A DNA stretch of 64,000 nt from Candidatus Hydrogenedens sp. (lineage in GTDB: Bacteria; Hydrogenedentota; Hydrogenedentia; Hydrogenedentales; JAEUWI01): contig WGMK01000007.1 of the NCBI GenBank assembly GCA_016125095.1, forward strand, positions 1-64,000, in the 5' to 3' direction. This document shows, one piece after another, positions 56,489-64,000 of the stretch. The position numbers and the translations under genes are program-made. Every line of letters begins with the position of its first letter. Positions within the stretch are counted from its first letter, which is position 1. The notes beneath the pieces were generated by a model. It was given only the letters and a program-made list of their open reading frames with translations. It was not told where the DNA came from and searched no databases.

Positions 56489-57859
56489 ATGTATCGACGA
56501 ATCTTGGCAGTAGCACTTGGCCTCCTCGCGATATCTCCGGCCACCCTCGCCCAAACGCCTACTCAGGACGAAACCCGCGCAGCGCTGGACAAGGCGCTTA
56601 CGGCCATGGCGGGGCAGCAGCGGAACGGGGGATGGGGCAACTCGGTGACGGTGGACGGCTCGGCCCTGCGGGGCGAACACGACTTGATCGCATCGGACTG
56701 GATTACGCTGCAGCCGCCGGCGACGCCGAAGGTGGCGGGGGTGTTCCTGCGCGCCGCACGGCTCCTGGGGAGCGACCCGTGGGAAGGGGTGGTTATGAAG
56801 GCGCGGGACGCCATCATGGCGCTGCAGACCGAGGAGGGTGGCTTTCCGCACGAGGGTGATCCGGCCGCGCATTCGCATCGCAGCGGCACCTTCGACGACG
56901 ACACGACGACGGCCTGCATCAATTTTCTACTGGACTGGGCGCAGTATTCCGAGAAGCCCGGCGCGCTGGATCCGGTGACGCGGGGGGCGGCCTTCATCGA
57001 GGCGGCGCAGTATCACTGCGGGGGCTGGCCGCAGTATTTTCCGCCCCCACGGCGCGGCTACCAGCGCGATGTCACGCTGAACGACAATGTCATGCGGAAT
57101 GTCATCTTCACCCTGTTGCGCCTGCATCGCGAGCCAGTCATCGCCGGCACACTCGAATGCGCCAAACGCGGCGGCGAGTGCCTCATCCGGCTGCAGGGCG
57201 GCGAGGGCGAACGCATCTGGGCGCAGCAATACGATCCCGACACGCTCGAGCCGTCGTGGGCGCGGAAGTTCGAGCCGCCGGGCTACAGCCCGGCCGAGTC
57301 CGTCGGCGCTTGCGATGCGCTGATTGAACTGTATCTCGAAACGGGCGAGGACCGGTTTCTCGCGCCGCTGCCCGATGCCTTCGCCTGGTATGACGACGAA
57401 TCGCATCGGCTGCCCAACGGCAAGTTCGCGCGTCTCTACGAGCCGGGCACGCACCGTCCGGTTTACGGCCGCCGCGACGTGGCCGAGAAAGTCTACGATT
57501 TTGCCAACGCCACGGGCGGCTACGGCTGGCAGGCGGAGTGGTATCCGCACGCGGCCAAGGCGGCCTACGACCGTATCCAGGAAATCGGACGCGATGCGTA
57601 TCTCGAAGAGCGCGCCGCGGCACGGGCCGTGCAGCCCACTGCTGCGTCGCTCGCCGAACGCGCCACCCAGGCGATCGCTGCGATGAATGCCGACGGCCTG
57701 TGGATCGAACATGCCACCGAGGAAGAGCAGAAATTTCTGAGCACCGCCGGGCACGATCCCGATGTGGACATGATTCCCTCGGGCTTGTTCTGCAAGCATG
57801 CCGGGGCCTTGCTGGACTACTACGAAGCGCTGCAACGCGAACAGGAGGACGGGAAATGA
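56489..57859 (+). CDS. Pectate lyase (PL10 family)
   Basis: 456 residues with a signal peptide (to LAQ). The alpha-toroid landmarks of PL10 are present: GGFPHEGDP, TFDDDTTTACI, CGGWPQYFPP, GYQRDVTLNDNVMRNVI and, later, FARLYEPGTHRPVYGR with catalytic Arg-like residues, then YGWQAEWYP. It cleaves polygalacturonate outside the cell. GAGG precedes ATG. It overlaps the DUF1080 gene by 4 nt, forming a polysaccharide-use pair. Confidence 0.87.
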   Translation: MYRRILAVALGLLAISPATLAQTPTQDETRAALDKALTAMAGQQRNGGWGNSVTVDGSALRGEHDLIASDWITLQPPATPKVAGVFLRAARLLGSDPWEGVVMKARDAIMALQTEEGGFPHEGDPAAHSHRSGTFDDDTTTACINFLLDWAQYSEKPGALDPVTRGAAFIEAAQYHCGGWPQYFPPPRRGYQRDVTLNDNVMRNVIFTLLRLHREPVIAGTLECAKRGGECLIRLQGGEGERIWAQQYDPDTLEPSWARKFEPPGYSPAESVGACDALIELYLETGEDRFLAPLPDAFAWYDDESHRLPNGKFARLYEPGTHRPVYGRRDVAEKVYDFANATGGYGWQAEWYPHAAKAAYDRIQEIGRDAYLEERAAARAVQPTAASLAERATQAIAAMNADGLWIEHATEEEQKFLSTAGHDPDVDMIPSGLFCKHAGALLDYYEALQREQEDGK

Positions 57860-58509
57860 GGCGACTACTGCCCGCAGTGGCGATGATGCTCGCGGTAGCG
57901 GCGCTGCCGGCCTGTGCGGCCGAGAATCCCGTGGAACTCGTGCCGGATGCCGAGGGTTATCTGCACCTGTTCAACGGTGAGAACCTCGATGGCTGGCGCG
58001 TGCGCGGAAGCAAGGAAGACTTCAAGATTAAAGACGGCATCGTGCGGAGCGAGCATGGCTGGGGCGGCCAGTTGATGCTGTTCACGGCGCGGGAATTCAG
58101 CGACTTCACCCTCGTGGTGGAATGGCGCGTTTCGCCTGGCGGCAACAGCGGCGTGTTCATCCGCGCCCCCTGGGAGGGCTGGCCCTGGGAAACGGCCTAC
58201 GAGATCCAGATTTCCAACGAGCAGCCGCCGCGCGACGACATGCATTGCACGGGTTCGCTCTATGGCTACACCGCAGTCGACCCGCGCCCGGACGAGACCC
58301 CCGAGCAGTGGCGTACTTACGAGGTTACGGCCAAGGGCGGCCACATCTCGGTGAAGGTCGATGGCGTGCAAGCCGTAGATTTCGAGCAGGACTCGCAGGA
58401 GGACACCTTGCACAAGCCGCTCAAGGGTTACATCGGCGTGCAGGACAGCCACGCGGGCGCGGGATCGTGGATCGAATACCGCACCATCAAGTTGAAGCCG
58501 CTCGACTGA
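57856..58509 (+). CDS. DUF1080 (3-keto-disaccharide hydrolase-like) secreted protein
   Basis: 217 residues from ATG 57856 (GGAGGA upstream) with a signal peptide. LFNGENLDGWRVRG opens the DUF1080 (3-keto-disaccharide hydrolase) fold; WRVSPGGNSGVFIRAP, YEIQISN, and SHAGAGSWIEYRTIKLKPL complete the LamG-like sandwich. In planctomycete-like bacteria such proteins are numerous and take part in glycan breakdown. It follows the pectate lyase directly. Confidence 0.88.
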   Translation: MRRLLPAVAMMLAVAALPACAAENPVELVPDAEGYLHLFNGENLDGWRVRGSKEDFKIKDGIVRSEHGWGGQLMLFTAREFSDFTLVVEWRVSPGGNSGVFIRAPWEGWPWETAYEIQISNEQPPRDDMHCTGSLYGYTAVDPRPDETPEQWRTYEVTAKGGHISVKVDGVQAVDFEQDSQEDTLHKPLKGYIGVQDSHAGAGSWIEYRTIKLKPLD

Positions 58510-58568
58510 ACACAGCGGAGTAGGCATGATCCGGTGGTGGTGGAGACCACACTGAGGGAGGGGCAAAC

Positions 58569-59132
58569 ATGCCGCCAAGTCGCCGTACCACCTATGTCAT
58601 GGTGGCCGCAGCCGGAATCGGAGCGGGGATACTGTTCGCGCCGCTGCTGCTGGAACCCGGCACCACCGCGCCACTTCAATTAAGTGCCCGCTATACGGCG
58701 CGCTTCGCCATGGCCATTTTCCTCTTCGCCTTCGCGGCGCCCGCCTGGTGGCGTGCCCTTGGTGCCGCAGAAAACCGCGATCTGCTGCTGGCCTTTGCCG
58801 CGGCACACGTCGTGCATTTGATTGCGCTCACGGTCTACCGCGTGCAGTACAGCCTCATGCCGCCAACCACGTCGCTCATTTTTGGCGGTCTTGCCTACGT
58901 GCTGCTGCTGGGACTGGCAATTGCGCTCCTGTTCGGCAAACACTCGGTAAGCGTGCAACCGTACATTCTGCACTACCTGCTGTTCATCGTCGCGCTCACC
59001 TATGCCGGAAGGCTGAGCGACCCCGCTACGCATAGGACGGGCGTGTACGGGCTGAGCGCCTGTGCCGCTGCGTTTCTGCTGCGGCATGCAGGCAAGCGGT
59101 GGGGAGTAGGCACCGTCCGTGCGACCCACTAA
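58569..59132 (+). CDS. Multi-span membrane protein of unknown function
   Basis: 187 residues with about five hydrophobic segments (near 12-28, 42-62, 72-90, 100-122 and 132-150). Single His residues lie in two of the helices (AAHVVHLIAL, ILHYLLFI), which recalls b-type cytochrome or ferric-reductase-like/MsrQ membrane domains, but the pattern is too weak to name. It converges with the antitoxin-like gene, sharing 4 nt. Confidence 0.55.
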   Translation: MPPSRRTTYVMVAAAGIGAGILFAPLLLEPGTTAPLQLSARYTARFAMAIFLFAFAAPAWWRALGAAENRDLLLAFAAAHVVHLIALTVYRVQYSLMPPTTSLIFGGLAYVLLLGLAIALLFGKHSVSVQPYILHYLLFIVALTYAGRLSDPATHRTGVYGLSACAAAFLLRHAGKRWGVGTVRATH

Positions 59133-59617
59133 GCGCAACGCGCGACAGGCTTTCCTCCGCGACGCACGATTTCGTATTGCTGCTGTCCGGGCTTAATTTC
59201 CATCGGTACTTCAAAAGCCTTGTATGCCTTGAGAAAGGCGCTTGGTGACTCTCCCAAGTGTTGAAGCACCAGAAGCCTCAGGTCTTTCTCGACGGCCCAA
59301 TGCATCCCGGTCGGCTTGTCGCCGCGTTGTTCCCACTTCAACACAGCTGGGGCGCTATACGCGAAGTGATCGGCAAGCCGTTTCAAGCTATGCGCCAGAA
59401 ACTGACGGAGAAAGCGGACCTCGTTACCCGTCAAGCGGGAGGGCTTTCGTGCGACGGTCGCCGCAACACTCCGTTCAATTCCCGCATAGTCGATATCCAA
59501 TACCCACTCGGTTCCCACCTTGAACATTTTCGCCGTGGACAAGCGCACAGGAAAGCCGCACCCTTCGTAGATGTAGTTCTTTACGTCCTTCACATGTTCG
59601 TCTTTGCGCGTCTTCAT
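59129..59617 (-). CDS. MqsA-type HTH antitoxin-like regulator
   Basis: 162 residues. The C-terminal half is an Xre-like helix-turn-helix (LTGNEVRFLRQFLAHSLKRLADHF then APAVLKWEQRG), as in MqsA/HigA antitoxins. The N-terminal 60 residues have a GCGFP segment but no zinc CxxC pairs. It lies 5 nt after the DUF4258 gene. The role as antitoxin and autorepressor is inferred from the pair and the nearby palindrome. Confidence 0.75.
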   Translation of the reverse strand: MKTRKDEHVKDVKNYIYEGCGFPVRLSTAKMFKVGTEWVLDIDYAGIERSVAATVARKPSRLTGNEVRFLRQFLAHSLKRLADHFAYSAPAVLKWEQRGDKPTGMHWAVEKDLRLLVLQHLGESPSAFLKAYKAFEVPMEIKPGQQQYEIVRRGGKPVARCA

Positions 59618-59622
59618 GATTT

Positions 59623-59952
59623 CTAGTCCTGTTCCGATGCGGATAGGTCGATTGCCGTAACTACCAGCACTCCGCTCCCGAGCAGCGCAATGGCGACCCT
59701 CAATTCCCGATCAGGTTCACTCAGTCGTCCCCGATAGGCGTAGGTCCACGCACCGAAACCCTCGTTGTAAGTATCCTTCCGGCGCTCACGTCGCCCGTTC
59801 GAAAGCACGTACAGCAAGTCGTACCTCGTGATCTTCCGGAGCGCAATCCTTTCGTTGGCACGTACCGACAACAACACACGATCGTGCTGCAAGGCTGCAG
59901 CGACACGCGATTCAACGTCCTTATGCTTCAATGGTCTCTTGTCGGCCACCAA
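59623..59952 (-). CDS. DUF4258-type putative toxin
   Basis: 109 residues from TTG 59952 (GGAG 5 nt upstream). The region RANERIALRKITRYDLLYVLSNG followed by an acidic/aromatic beta stretch and VAIALLGSGVLVVTAIDL resembles DUF4258, a RelE/MqsR-like toxin superfamily. It is the first gene of the pair and is followed by the HTH protein, the toxin-antitoxin order seen for mqsRA. Toxic activity is inferred. Confidence 0.65.
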   Translation of the reverse strand: MVADKRPLKHKDVESRVAAALQHDRVLLSVRANERIALRKITRYDLLYVLSNGRRERRKDTYNEGFGAWTYAYRGRLSEPDRELRVAIALLGSGVLVVTAIDLSASEQD

Positions 59953-59982
59953 CTCGGCTCCAACGAATAACTTTATTGGATA

Positions 59983-59995
59983 TTAACTGAGTTAA
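59983..59995. promoter_or_regulatory. 13-bp palindrome, candidate operator of the toxin-antitoxin pair
   Basis: TTAACTGAGTTAA is a perfect inverted repeat in an AT-rich island 31 nt before the DUF4258 start. An AT-rich palindrome there fits a promoter-operator bound by the HTH antitoxin. Confidence 0.55.
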
Positions 59996-60029
59996 TGCAA
60001 GAACGCAACCCGAGCCTCGAAAATGGAAA

Positions 60030-60057
60030 GGGCGCAGCGGTTTGTTCCGCTGCGCCC
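60030..60057 (-). terminator. Terminator after the lipoprotein gene
   Basis: GGGCGCAGCGG (60030-60040) and CCGCTGCGCCC (60047-60057) are perfect 11-bp arms with a 6-nt loop. On the minus strand TTTCCATTTT follows. It lies 21 nt beyond the stop of the minus-strand gene ending at 60079. Confidence 0.75.
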
Positions 60058-60078
60058 AATCCTGTTGCATGGCTGCAA

Positions 60079-60624
60079 CTATTCGTACATCGCCTCGGCG
60101 GCCTGGAAACTGCCGCGGATGGTGAAGGGAGTGAAGCCGGCGAGGAGCAGGGAGAACTGCCATTCGCCGCTGAAGCTATCCATGTAGCCATCGCTGTCGG
60201 TGTCGACGCCCGGTCCGTCCAGCCCGAGCGCGACGCACATGCCGGTGCCGCAGCCGCCGGTCAGTAGGCCGACTTTGCCCTGCTCGTCCATAACGCCCGC
60301 GACGTTCACCTCGCCGGGAGGCGGCGTGTCCACCCAGTCCGGCAGGGTCAGGCAGGAGTAGTCCACCTTCACCGTTCCGTTCACGCCGAAGCGCTGCGGC
60401 CAGGGGGCGTTCACATTCTGGGTCAGGGTGAATTCGAGCGGGCAGGCCTGCACTTCCTGTGCGTCTTCCTTGGCGGTGCCGCTCATGGTGCTGCCGCTCC
60501 AGGTGCCTTCGTAGTACCCGGTCGCGTCGAAGGGGGCCACTGGCACACCGCCCACCGGCGGACACCCCGCCACCATCAGCACGGCCATGCACGATACACC
60601 TGTAAATACGAAACGATACTTCAT
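60079..60624 (-). CDS. Putative lipoprotein with Asp-rich loop
   Basis: 181 residues. The signal ends LMVAGCPP (lipobox). Four further Cys (ACPLEF, YSCLTL, GGCGTGMC) could form disulfides. A DTDSDGYMDSFSGEW stretch near 143 looks like a calcium-binding loop. No named family recognised. Transcribed alone: its own terminator follows and an unrelated kinase gene on the same strand lies upstream (83-nt gap). Confidence 0.6.
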   Translation of the reverse strand: MKYRFVFTGVSCMAVLMVAGCPPVGGVPVAPFDATGYYEGTWSGSTMSGTAKEDAQEVQACPLEFTLTQNVNAPWPQRFGVNGTVKVDYSCLTLPDWVDTPPPGEVNVAGVMDEQGKVGLLTGGCGTGMCVALGLDGPGVDTDSDGYMDSFSGEWQFSLLLAGFTPFTIRGSFQAAEAMYE

Positions 60625-60707
60625 GTTGCCGTCTCCTTGGTTGAGGTCCTCGTTCCTCTGGAGACGTTACCCGGACGATCGGGGATCGTCACGGAAAGCG
60701 CGCGGCA

Positions 60708-61658
60708 CTAGTGGCGTTTAAGCCAGGCGAGGATGCGTTCGCGCAGGCGCGCCATAGGCGATACGCGCTTCTGTTTCGTCTTGATGTTGGCTGTGGGTTT
60801 CGGCTTCGCAGGGCGTGGCTTGTCGTCGAGCGTTGCTGCCGACTCGTCCTTGTATACTTCGTAAAGCTCGCGGAGCGCGTGGCGGAATTCCTGGGCCGAC
60901 TGGAAGCGCTGATCGGGATCTTCAGACATCGCCTTGTCGAGAAAATCCTGGCAGGCGTCGGGGAGATCCGGGCACAACTCGCTGAAGGTCGTCGAGTATT
61001 TGGGCAACTCGCCGGTGAGCATTTCGTAGAACATCACGCCGAGGGGATAGAGGTCCGCGCGATGGTCCACTTCCGTCGCGCTGATGCGCTGCTCGGGCGA
61101 CATGTAGGCAATCTTGCCGAGGCTGACGCCCACCATGGTCAGGTTCGAGTGCACGTCGTCCAGCTTCGCCAGGCCGAAGTCGAGGATTCGGATGGAGCCG
61201 TCGCGCATGACCATCACGTTCTCGGGCGAGATGTCGCGGTGGATGGTCACCGTGTGGGCGTGTTCCAGCCCATGCGCAATAAGCGACAGCACCCGGACGA
61301 CAGAGCCGAAGTCGAGCTTGCCGCGCTGTTTCATCCAACGCCGGAGGGTCTTCCCGTCCACATACTCCATCGTGTAGAAGGTCAGCTCGTCGTCCTGATA
61401 GACATCGAGAATCTTCACGATGCAGGGGTGGTCGAGCTGGCGGGTAGCGCTCACTTCGCGCTCGAAGCGCTTGAGCGCCCGGTCGCTGCGCTGGTATTTC
61501 GTGCGCAGCATCTTGAGCGCGACTTCGTCGCCGGTCTGCTTGTCCAGCACCAGGAAGACCTTGCCGATTCCGCCGCGTCCAAGCGGCCGCACGACCTCGT
61601 AACGGCCCGCAATGAGCGTACCGCCAGAATCAATCATGCTGTCGTGACCTGAAGCCAC
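60708..61658 (-). CDS. Soluble Ser/Thr protein kinase
   Basis: 316 residues from GTG 61658, chosen because GGAGGA lies 6 nt upstream; ATG 61637 is an alternative. Kinase motifs: Gly loop LGRGGIGKV, K49 in VALKML, HRDISPENV (140-148), DFGLA (160-164), SPEQR. HRD is followed by I-S rather than x-K, so the usual catalytic-loop Lys is Ser, a variant also known from myxobacterial-type kinases. The C-terminal 40 residues are basic and there is no membrane helix or sensor domain. It is divergent from the PurO-like gene. Confidence 0.87.
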   Translation of the reverse strand: MASGHDSMIDSGGTLIAGRYEVVRPLGRGGIGKVFLVLDKQTGDEVALKMLRTKYQRSDRALKRFEREVSATRQLDHPCIVKILDVYQDDELTFYTMEYVDGKTLRRWMKQRGKLDFGSVVRVLSLIAHGLEHAHTVTIHRDISPENVMVMRDGSIRILDFGLAKLDDVHSNLTMVGVSLGKIAYMSPEQRISATEVDHRADLYPLGVMFYEMLTGELPKYSTTFSELCPDLPDACQDFLDKAMSEDPDQRFQSAQEFRHALRELYEVYKDESAATLDDKPRPAKPKPTANIKTKQKRVSPMARLRERILAWLKRH

Positions 61659-61784
61659 CGGCAATCCTCCCACGTCCACCCGGATGTTATCACATTCCGC
61701 GGGCTTGCGCCGTGGTTTCCTTCGCTTGCCCCCTCCCGATTGGGTATACTCTCGCATCTTTCCCGCCAATCGGAGACCAGTTTC

Positions 61785-62435
61785 ATGTACATCGGACGAA
61801 TTGTATGCGTCGCCCGCACCCCGCAGGGTCGCCTGGCCGCGCTTTACCGGGTATCCAGCCGCTCCTTTCCTAATCGTATGGCGGTGGCAGATGGCACACG
61901 CATCAGCATCGTGCCCAAGCCGGGCCACGAGGGCGACATCCAGAAAAACCCCTATATCGCCTACAACTGTGTGAAGCTCGTGCGTGATGCGACGGTCGCC
62001 GTGGCCACGAACGGCAGCCAGACCGACCCCATCGCCGAAAAGATCGCGCTGGGGATGCCGGTCCGCGAGGCGCTTGCGCTGACGCATCTGGCCATGGACT
62101 ACGAGAAGGATGATTACAACACCCCGCGCGTCAGCGCCGTGGTCGACCGCGCGGCGGATGAAGCCTGGCTGGCCGTGGTGCGTGCCGATGGGCTTGAGGT
62201 GCGTAAACTGGCGCTTGCTCCGGGAAGTTATTGCTACGTAGCGACTTACGAGGAAAACTCTATCAGCCCGAGCCAAGGCGGCGCCTGCGATTTCGAGGGT
62301 GCCGAGGCCGCGACGGCCTTCATGCTGGGCGGGGGTATCTTCGCCGAGCGCACGAACCCGGTCACGGGCGTGGCGGCGGTGGCAACGGATGCCGGATTCG
62401 ACCTGCACGCGCAAGACGCGCCGGGAGACGCCTGA
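61785..62435 (+). CDS. IMP cyclohydrolase, PurO-like
   Basis: 216 residues from ATG 61785 (GGAG 9 nt upstream). YIGRIVCVARTPQGRLAALYRVSSRSFPNR is the opening of the PF07826 (PurO) family, followed by KNPYIAYNCVKLVRDATVAVATNGSQTDPI and GGACDFEGAEAATAFMLGGG. PurO closes the IMP ring in archaea and some bacteria that lack the PurH cyclohydrolase domain. It overlaps purB by 1 nt (TGATG), supporting a purine role. Confidence 0.85.
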   Translation: MYIGRIVCVARTPQGRLAALYRVSSRSFPNRMAVADGTRISIVPKPGHEGDIQKNPYIAYNCVKLVRDATVAVATNGSQTDPIAEKIALGMPVREALALTHLAMDYEKDDYNTPRVSAVVDRAADEAWLAVVRADGLEVRKLALAPGSYCYVATYEENSISPSQGGACDFEGAEAATAFMLGGGIFAERTNPVTGVAAVATDAGFDLHAQDAPGDA

Positions 62436-63874
62436 TGGGAGCCGAGCACGACGTCTATATCAGCCCGCTGGTCGAGCGTTTCGCCACGCGCGACATGGCC
62501 GAGGTGTGGGGCGCGCAGCGGAAGTTCTCCACCTGGCGGCGCTGCTGGCTGGCGCTGGCCGAGGCGGAGCAAGAACTTGGACTCGACATCACGGACGAGC
62601 AGATAGCCGAAATCCGCGACCACCTGCAAGACATTGATTTCGACAAGGCCGCAGCCTACGAGAATCAGACGCGGCACGACGTGATGGCGCATATCCACGC
62701 GCTGGGCGATATCGCCCCGAAGGCGAAGCCGATCATCCACCTCGGCGCGACCAGTTGCTACGTCGGCGACAACACTGATTTGATCCTGATCCGAGAGTCA
62801 TTGGAAATGCTGCTGGCCAAGGCGGTCTCGACGCTGTCGCGGCTCAAAGCCTTCGCCCTCGAATACGCCGACATGCCGGCGCTGGGCTTTACCCACTATC
62901 AGCCAGCGCAATTGGTGACGGTCGGCAAGCGCGCCTGCCTCTGGGCGCAGGATCTGGCGATGGATGTGGAGGACCTGGCGGATGCTATCGCGCGGCTGCG
63001 CTGCCGCGGCGTGAAGGGCACCACCGGTACCCAGGCCTCGTTCCTCGCGCTGTTCGACGGCGACCACGACAAGGTGCGCAAGCTGGACCAGCTGGTGGCG
63101 GAAAAGCTGGGCTTTCCGCAGTCCTACGGCGTGACCGGACAGACCTATCCCCGCAAGGTGGACACCCACGTGCTGCAGGTGCTGGCGCGTCTGTGCGAGT
63201 CCATCCACAAGTGGGCGACCGACATGCGCCTGCTGCAGAACCTGAAGGAAATCGAAGAGCCCTTCGAGTCCACGCAGGTGGGCAGTTCGGCTATGGCCTA
63301 CAAACGCAACCCCATGCGCTGCGAGCGGGCCTGCGCGCTGGCGCGCTTTGTGATGGTGGCGCCGCTGCATTCGCAATTCACCACGGCCACGCAGTGGTTC
63401 GAGCGCACGCTGGACGATTCGGCCATCCGTCGCCTCAGCCTGCCCGAGGCTTTCCTCGCGGCCGATGGCGCGCTGAACCTGTACCTCAACGTGATGGAAC
63501 GGCCCGCCGTCTATCCGAAGGTGATCGAGAAGCGCGTCTGGTCGGAGCTGCCCTTCATGGCGACCGAGAACATCATCATGGAAGGTGTGAAGCGCGGGGG
63601 AGACCGGCAGGAACTGCACGAGGTTATCCGCACACATTCGCACGCCGCCGCCGCCGAGGTGAAGCAGCACGGCCGCGAGAACGATCTGCTCGAACGCCTC
63701 GCGGGCGACCCTGCCATTGGCATGTCGCTGGACGAAATCAAGGCCACGCTCGACGTGCGCAAGTTCGTTGGGCGCGCTCCGGAACAGGTGGCCGAGTTCA
63801 TCGCGGCCGAGGTCGATCCGCTTCTGGCCGCACATGCCGGGCTCGTCGGCGCACAGTCCGACGTCCGGGTGTAA
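62435..63874 (+). CDS. purB: Adenylosuccinate lyase
   Basis: 479 residues starting MGAEHDVYISPLVERF. The fumarase/aspartase superfamily signature is GSSAMAYKRNP, with TRHDVMAHIH, LGATSCYVGDN, and KGTTGTQASFLALF elsewhere. It acts twice in purine synthesis, on SAICAR and adenylosuccinate. The start ATG overlaps the PurO-like stop; GGGAG is upstream. Confidence 0.95.
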   Translation: MGAEHDVYISPLVERFATRDMAEVWGAQRKFSTWRRCWLALAEAEQELGLDITDEQIAEIRDHLQDIDFDKAAAYENQTRHDVMAHIHALGDIAPKAKPIIHLGATSCYVGDNTDLILIRESLEMLLAKAVSTLSRLKAFALEYADMPALGFTHYQPAQLVTVGKRACLWAQDLAMDVEDLADAIARLRCRGVKGTTGTQASFLALFDGDHDKVRKLDQLVAEKLGFPQSYGVTGQTYPRKVDTHVLQVLARLCESIHKWATDMRLLQNLKEIEEPFESTQVGSSAMAYKRNPMRCERACALARFVMVAPLHSQFTTATQWFERTLDDSAIRRLSLPEAFLAADGALNLYLNVMERPAVYPKVIEKRVWSELPFMATENIIMEGVKRGGDRQELHEVIRTHSHAAAAEVKQHGRENDLLERLAGDPAIGMSLDEIKATLDVRKFVGRAPEQVAEFIAAEVDPLLAAHAGLVGAQSDVRV

Positions 63875-63886
63875 TTTTCGCCGCCG

Positions 63887-64000
63887 ATGCCACAGCAGTA
63901 CCGCACGGCCGCAATCGTCAATCCCGCTTCGGCCAGCGGCCGCACCGGCCGCGAATGGCCGCGCACGCTGGAGCATCTGCGCGCCAAGCTGGGCGAAGTC
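63887..64000 (+). CDS. Diacylglycerol/lipid kinase family protein, N-terminal fragment
   Basis: Only the first 38 codons are in the window. IVNPASASGRTGREW is the N-terminal nucleotide-binding motif of the DAGK_cat family (VNPxSGxG). It starts 12 nt after the purB stop. The function could be in lipid phosphorylation; the rest of the gene is cut off by the window end. Confidence 0.7.
   Translation, partial: MPQQYRTAAIVNPASASGRTGREWPRTLEHLRAKLGEV

Overview
The window is 64 kb of GC-rich, densely packed bacterial chromosome, with about 58 protein-coding genes on both strands and no tRNA, rRNA, CRISPR array or recognisable insertion sequence. Many genes overlap by 4 nt (ATGA). The gene content suggests a Gram-negative, free-living heterotroph of the PVC/Planctomycetes-like sphere, possibly Hydrogenedentota. 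The hints are a secretin-type type IV pilus operon, a TIGR04073-type exosortase-associated protein, a PqaA-family protein, a PL10 pectate lyase next to a DUF1080 protein, a fused MetX-MetW and a PurO-type IMP cyclohydrolase. The phylum is inference from gene families only.

Layout. 0.2-9.5 kb: a secreted, catalytically degenerate PHP protein, a sugar-nucleotide epimerase, DUF721/DciA-recF-HDOD genes, a TIGR04073 protein, a NagA-like deacetylase, two SDRs and a lipoprotein. 9.6-16.2 kb: a GT2 glycosyltransferase, scpA-yraN, an Spx/ArsC-like protein divergent from a membrane SpoIIE phosphatase across an 18-bp palindrome, and a membrane SGNH hydrolase. 16.2-20.5 kb: a textbook FMN riboswitch and the operon ribD-ribE-ribB-ribH-nusB-PHP. 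20.6-26.3 kb: the least explained region. It holds a 1116-residue coiled-coil membrane protein built from exact 77-residue repeats, divergent from a GspE-N/HDOD gene that is coupled to a free-standing Nif11-like protein, and a convergent protein that looks like a radical-SAM/SPASM enzyme without its radical-SAM cysteines. 26.4-32.2 kb: a probable 6S RNA, a consensus promoter and the pilM-N-O-P-Q operon ending in a strong terminator.

32.2-44.7 kb: a MEST-like alpha/beta hydrolase, an esterase and pepA; a repeat-rich gap; PqaA and rhodanese genes bracketed by two copies of a composite inverted repeat; thiC; a VapC-type toxin-antitoxin pair; and haem genes hemY and hemN followed by a D,D-carboxypeptidase. 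44.7-51.4 kb: a hybrid histidine kinase with one pseudo-receiver, rnhA, an ankyrin lipoprotein, a sugar ABC importer lacking its ATPase, and an unlisted 38-residue amphipathic microprotein. 51.4-56.3 kb: sulfur amino-acid genes (metX-metW fusion, cysK) separated by a terminator that ends 5 nt before the metX start codon, then an ABC-F ATPase. 56.5-64 kb: pectate lyase and DUF1080 genes, a membrane protein, a DUF4258/HTH toxin-antitoxin pair, a lipoprotein, a Ser/Thr kinase divergent from PurO-like and PurB genes, and the start of a lipid kinase cut by the window edge.

The set combines housekeeping metabolism (riboflavin, thiamine, haem, purines, methionine, cysteine), envelope and pilus functions, polysaccharide use, and an unusual share of pseudo-enzymes that kept a fold but lost active-site residues.
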